A stretch of DNA of 64,000 nt. Source: Heloderma charlesbogerti (lineage: Eukaryota > Chordata > Lepidosauria > Squamata > Helodermatidae). The notes under the pieces are model-generated. The model was not told the origin of the DNA, ran no database searches, and saw only the letters and a program-made list of their open reading frames with translations. The stretch covers positions 1,234,127 through 1,298,126 of the forward strand of contig JANEZZ010000463.1 of assembly GCA_026122225.1 (NCBI GenBank). The letters are read 5' to 3'. Below, piece after piece: positions 63,658 to 64,000 of this stretch; the stretch's first letter is position 1, and every line of letters starts with the position of its first letter. The position numbers were made by a program, and so were the translations under genes.

Positions 63658-64000
63658 TAGGGATGTATGAGAACTTGGTTTCAGTTTGTTTTTGAACAGG
63701 ATATATCCAGTTCACACTTTCCGGAACCAACACAGCTCAAATGCAATCTGTGGTTGAAGTCTGTGCAGTTCTGAACTTGCAATGTCATTTGTAGGCCACA
63801 AAATTTGCATGTGACAGCATGGGTTCATTTGAAATATGTGCATGAAAAAAATTCATACTTTTGAAAAATGCACACAAATGCACCTCAATTAATGGGAGAA
63901 ATATGTGTGCGTTTCAAAGATACACACAATTGATGTGTACATTTGGAAAAATCTGCACAAAAATTTGCATGAATTTTCATGCAAAAAGAAAAAAAAGCTC
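63658..64000. mobile_element. hAT-like MITE with TAGGGATG start, cut by window end
   Basis: TAGGGATGTATGAGAACTTG starts the copy, and AT-rich internal text with TTTGCATG and TGCACA blocks resembles 43374-43801. The right end is outside the window. A separate GGGGTGCTTCCAGACTGAGG end just left of it (63603) matches the MITE at 4017. Confidence 0.45.

Overview
This is squamate-type vertebrate DNA, most likely from a lizard or snake. Markers are a Sauria-type SINE (34.7-35.0 kb), a near full-length BovB/RTE LINE with target-site duplications, CR1 and L2 LINEs, and many hAT-like non-autonomous transposons. There are no bacterial operons, tRNA or rRNA genes, or CRISPR arrays. Nearly all long open frames are retrotransposon fragments or chance.

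The one host gene is on the minus strand from 61.0 to 38.6 kb: the last six coding exons of a proton-coupled oligopeptide transporter best matched to SLC15A2 (PEPT2). The exons are 61023-60977, 57557-57447, 55437-55341, 45863-45717, 43988-43884 and 38752-38573. All have GT/AG borders, their phases join without a break, and together they give about 228 residues: the end of the large extracellular loop, TM10-TM12 and a tail ending in T-E-L. Earlier exons lie beyond 64 kb. The TM10 glutamate that contacts the substrate N-terminus in PEPT1/PEPT2 is read here as alanine.

Layout: 1-38.5 kb is downstream of the gene, and I recognise no host exon there. It holds CR1, L2, BovB and SINE copies and hAT/MITE elements, including a 3.2-kb BovB (24921-28462) bounded by an 11-bp duplication and split by an L2 fragment. 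38.6-61.0 kb is SLC15A2 with TE-rich introns. The 9.5-kb intron at 45.9-55.3 kb holds an almost complete antisense CR1 (ORF1 with SGNH esterase, ORF2 with endonuclease and reverse transcriptase), itself split by a BovB with a 13-bp duplication. 61-64 kb is upstream intron with a hAT element, a GATA-type microsatellite and a hairpin element.

The most unusual structures are the TM10 substitution, a 699-bp element at 36893-37591 with inverted arms and a repetitive core nested in another transposon, and several long hairpin elements (45.2, 58.0, 39.7 and 21.1 kb) for which I know no family name. All identifications come from reading the sequence and remembered family features. No database search was run.
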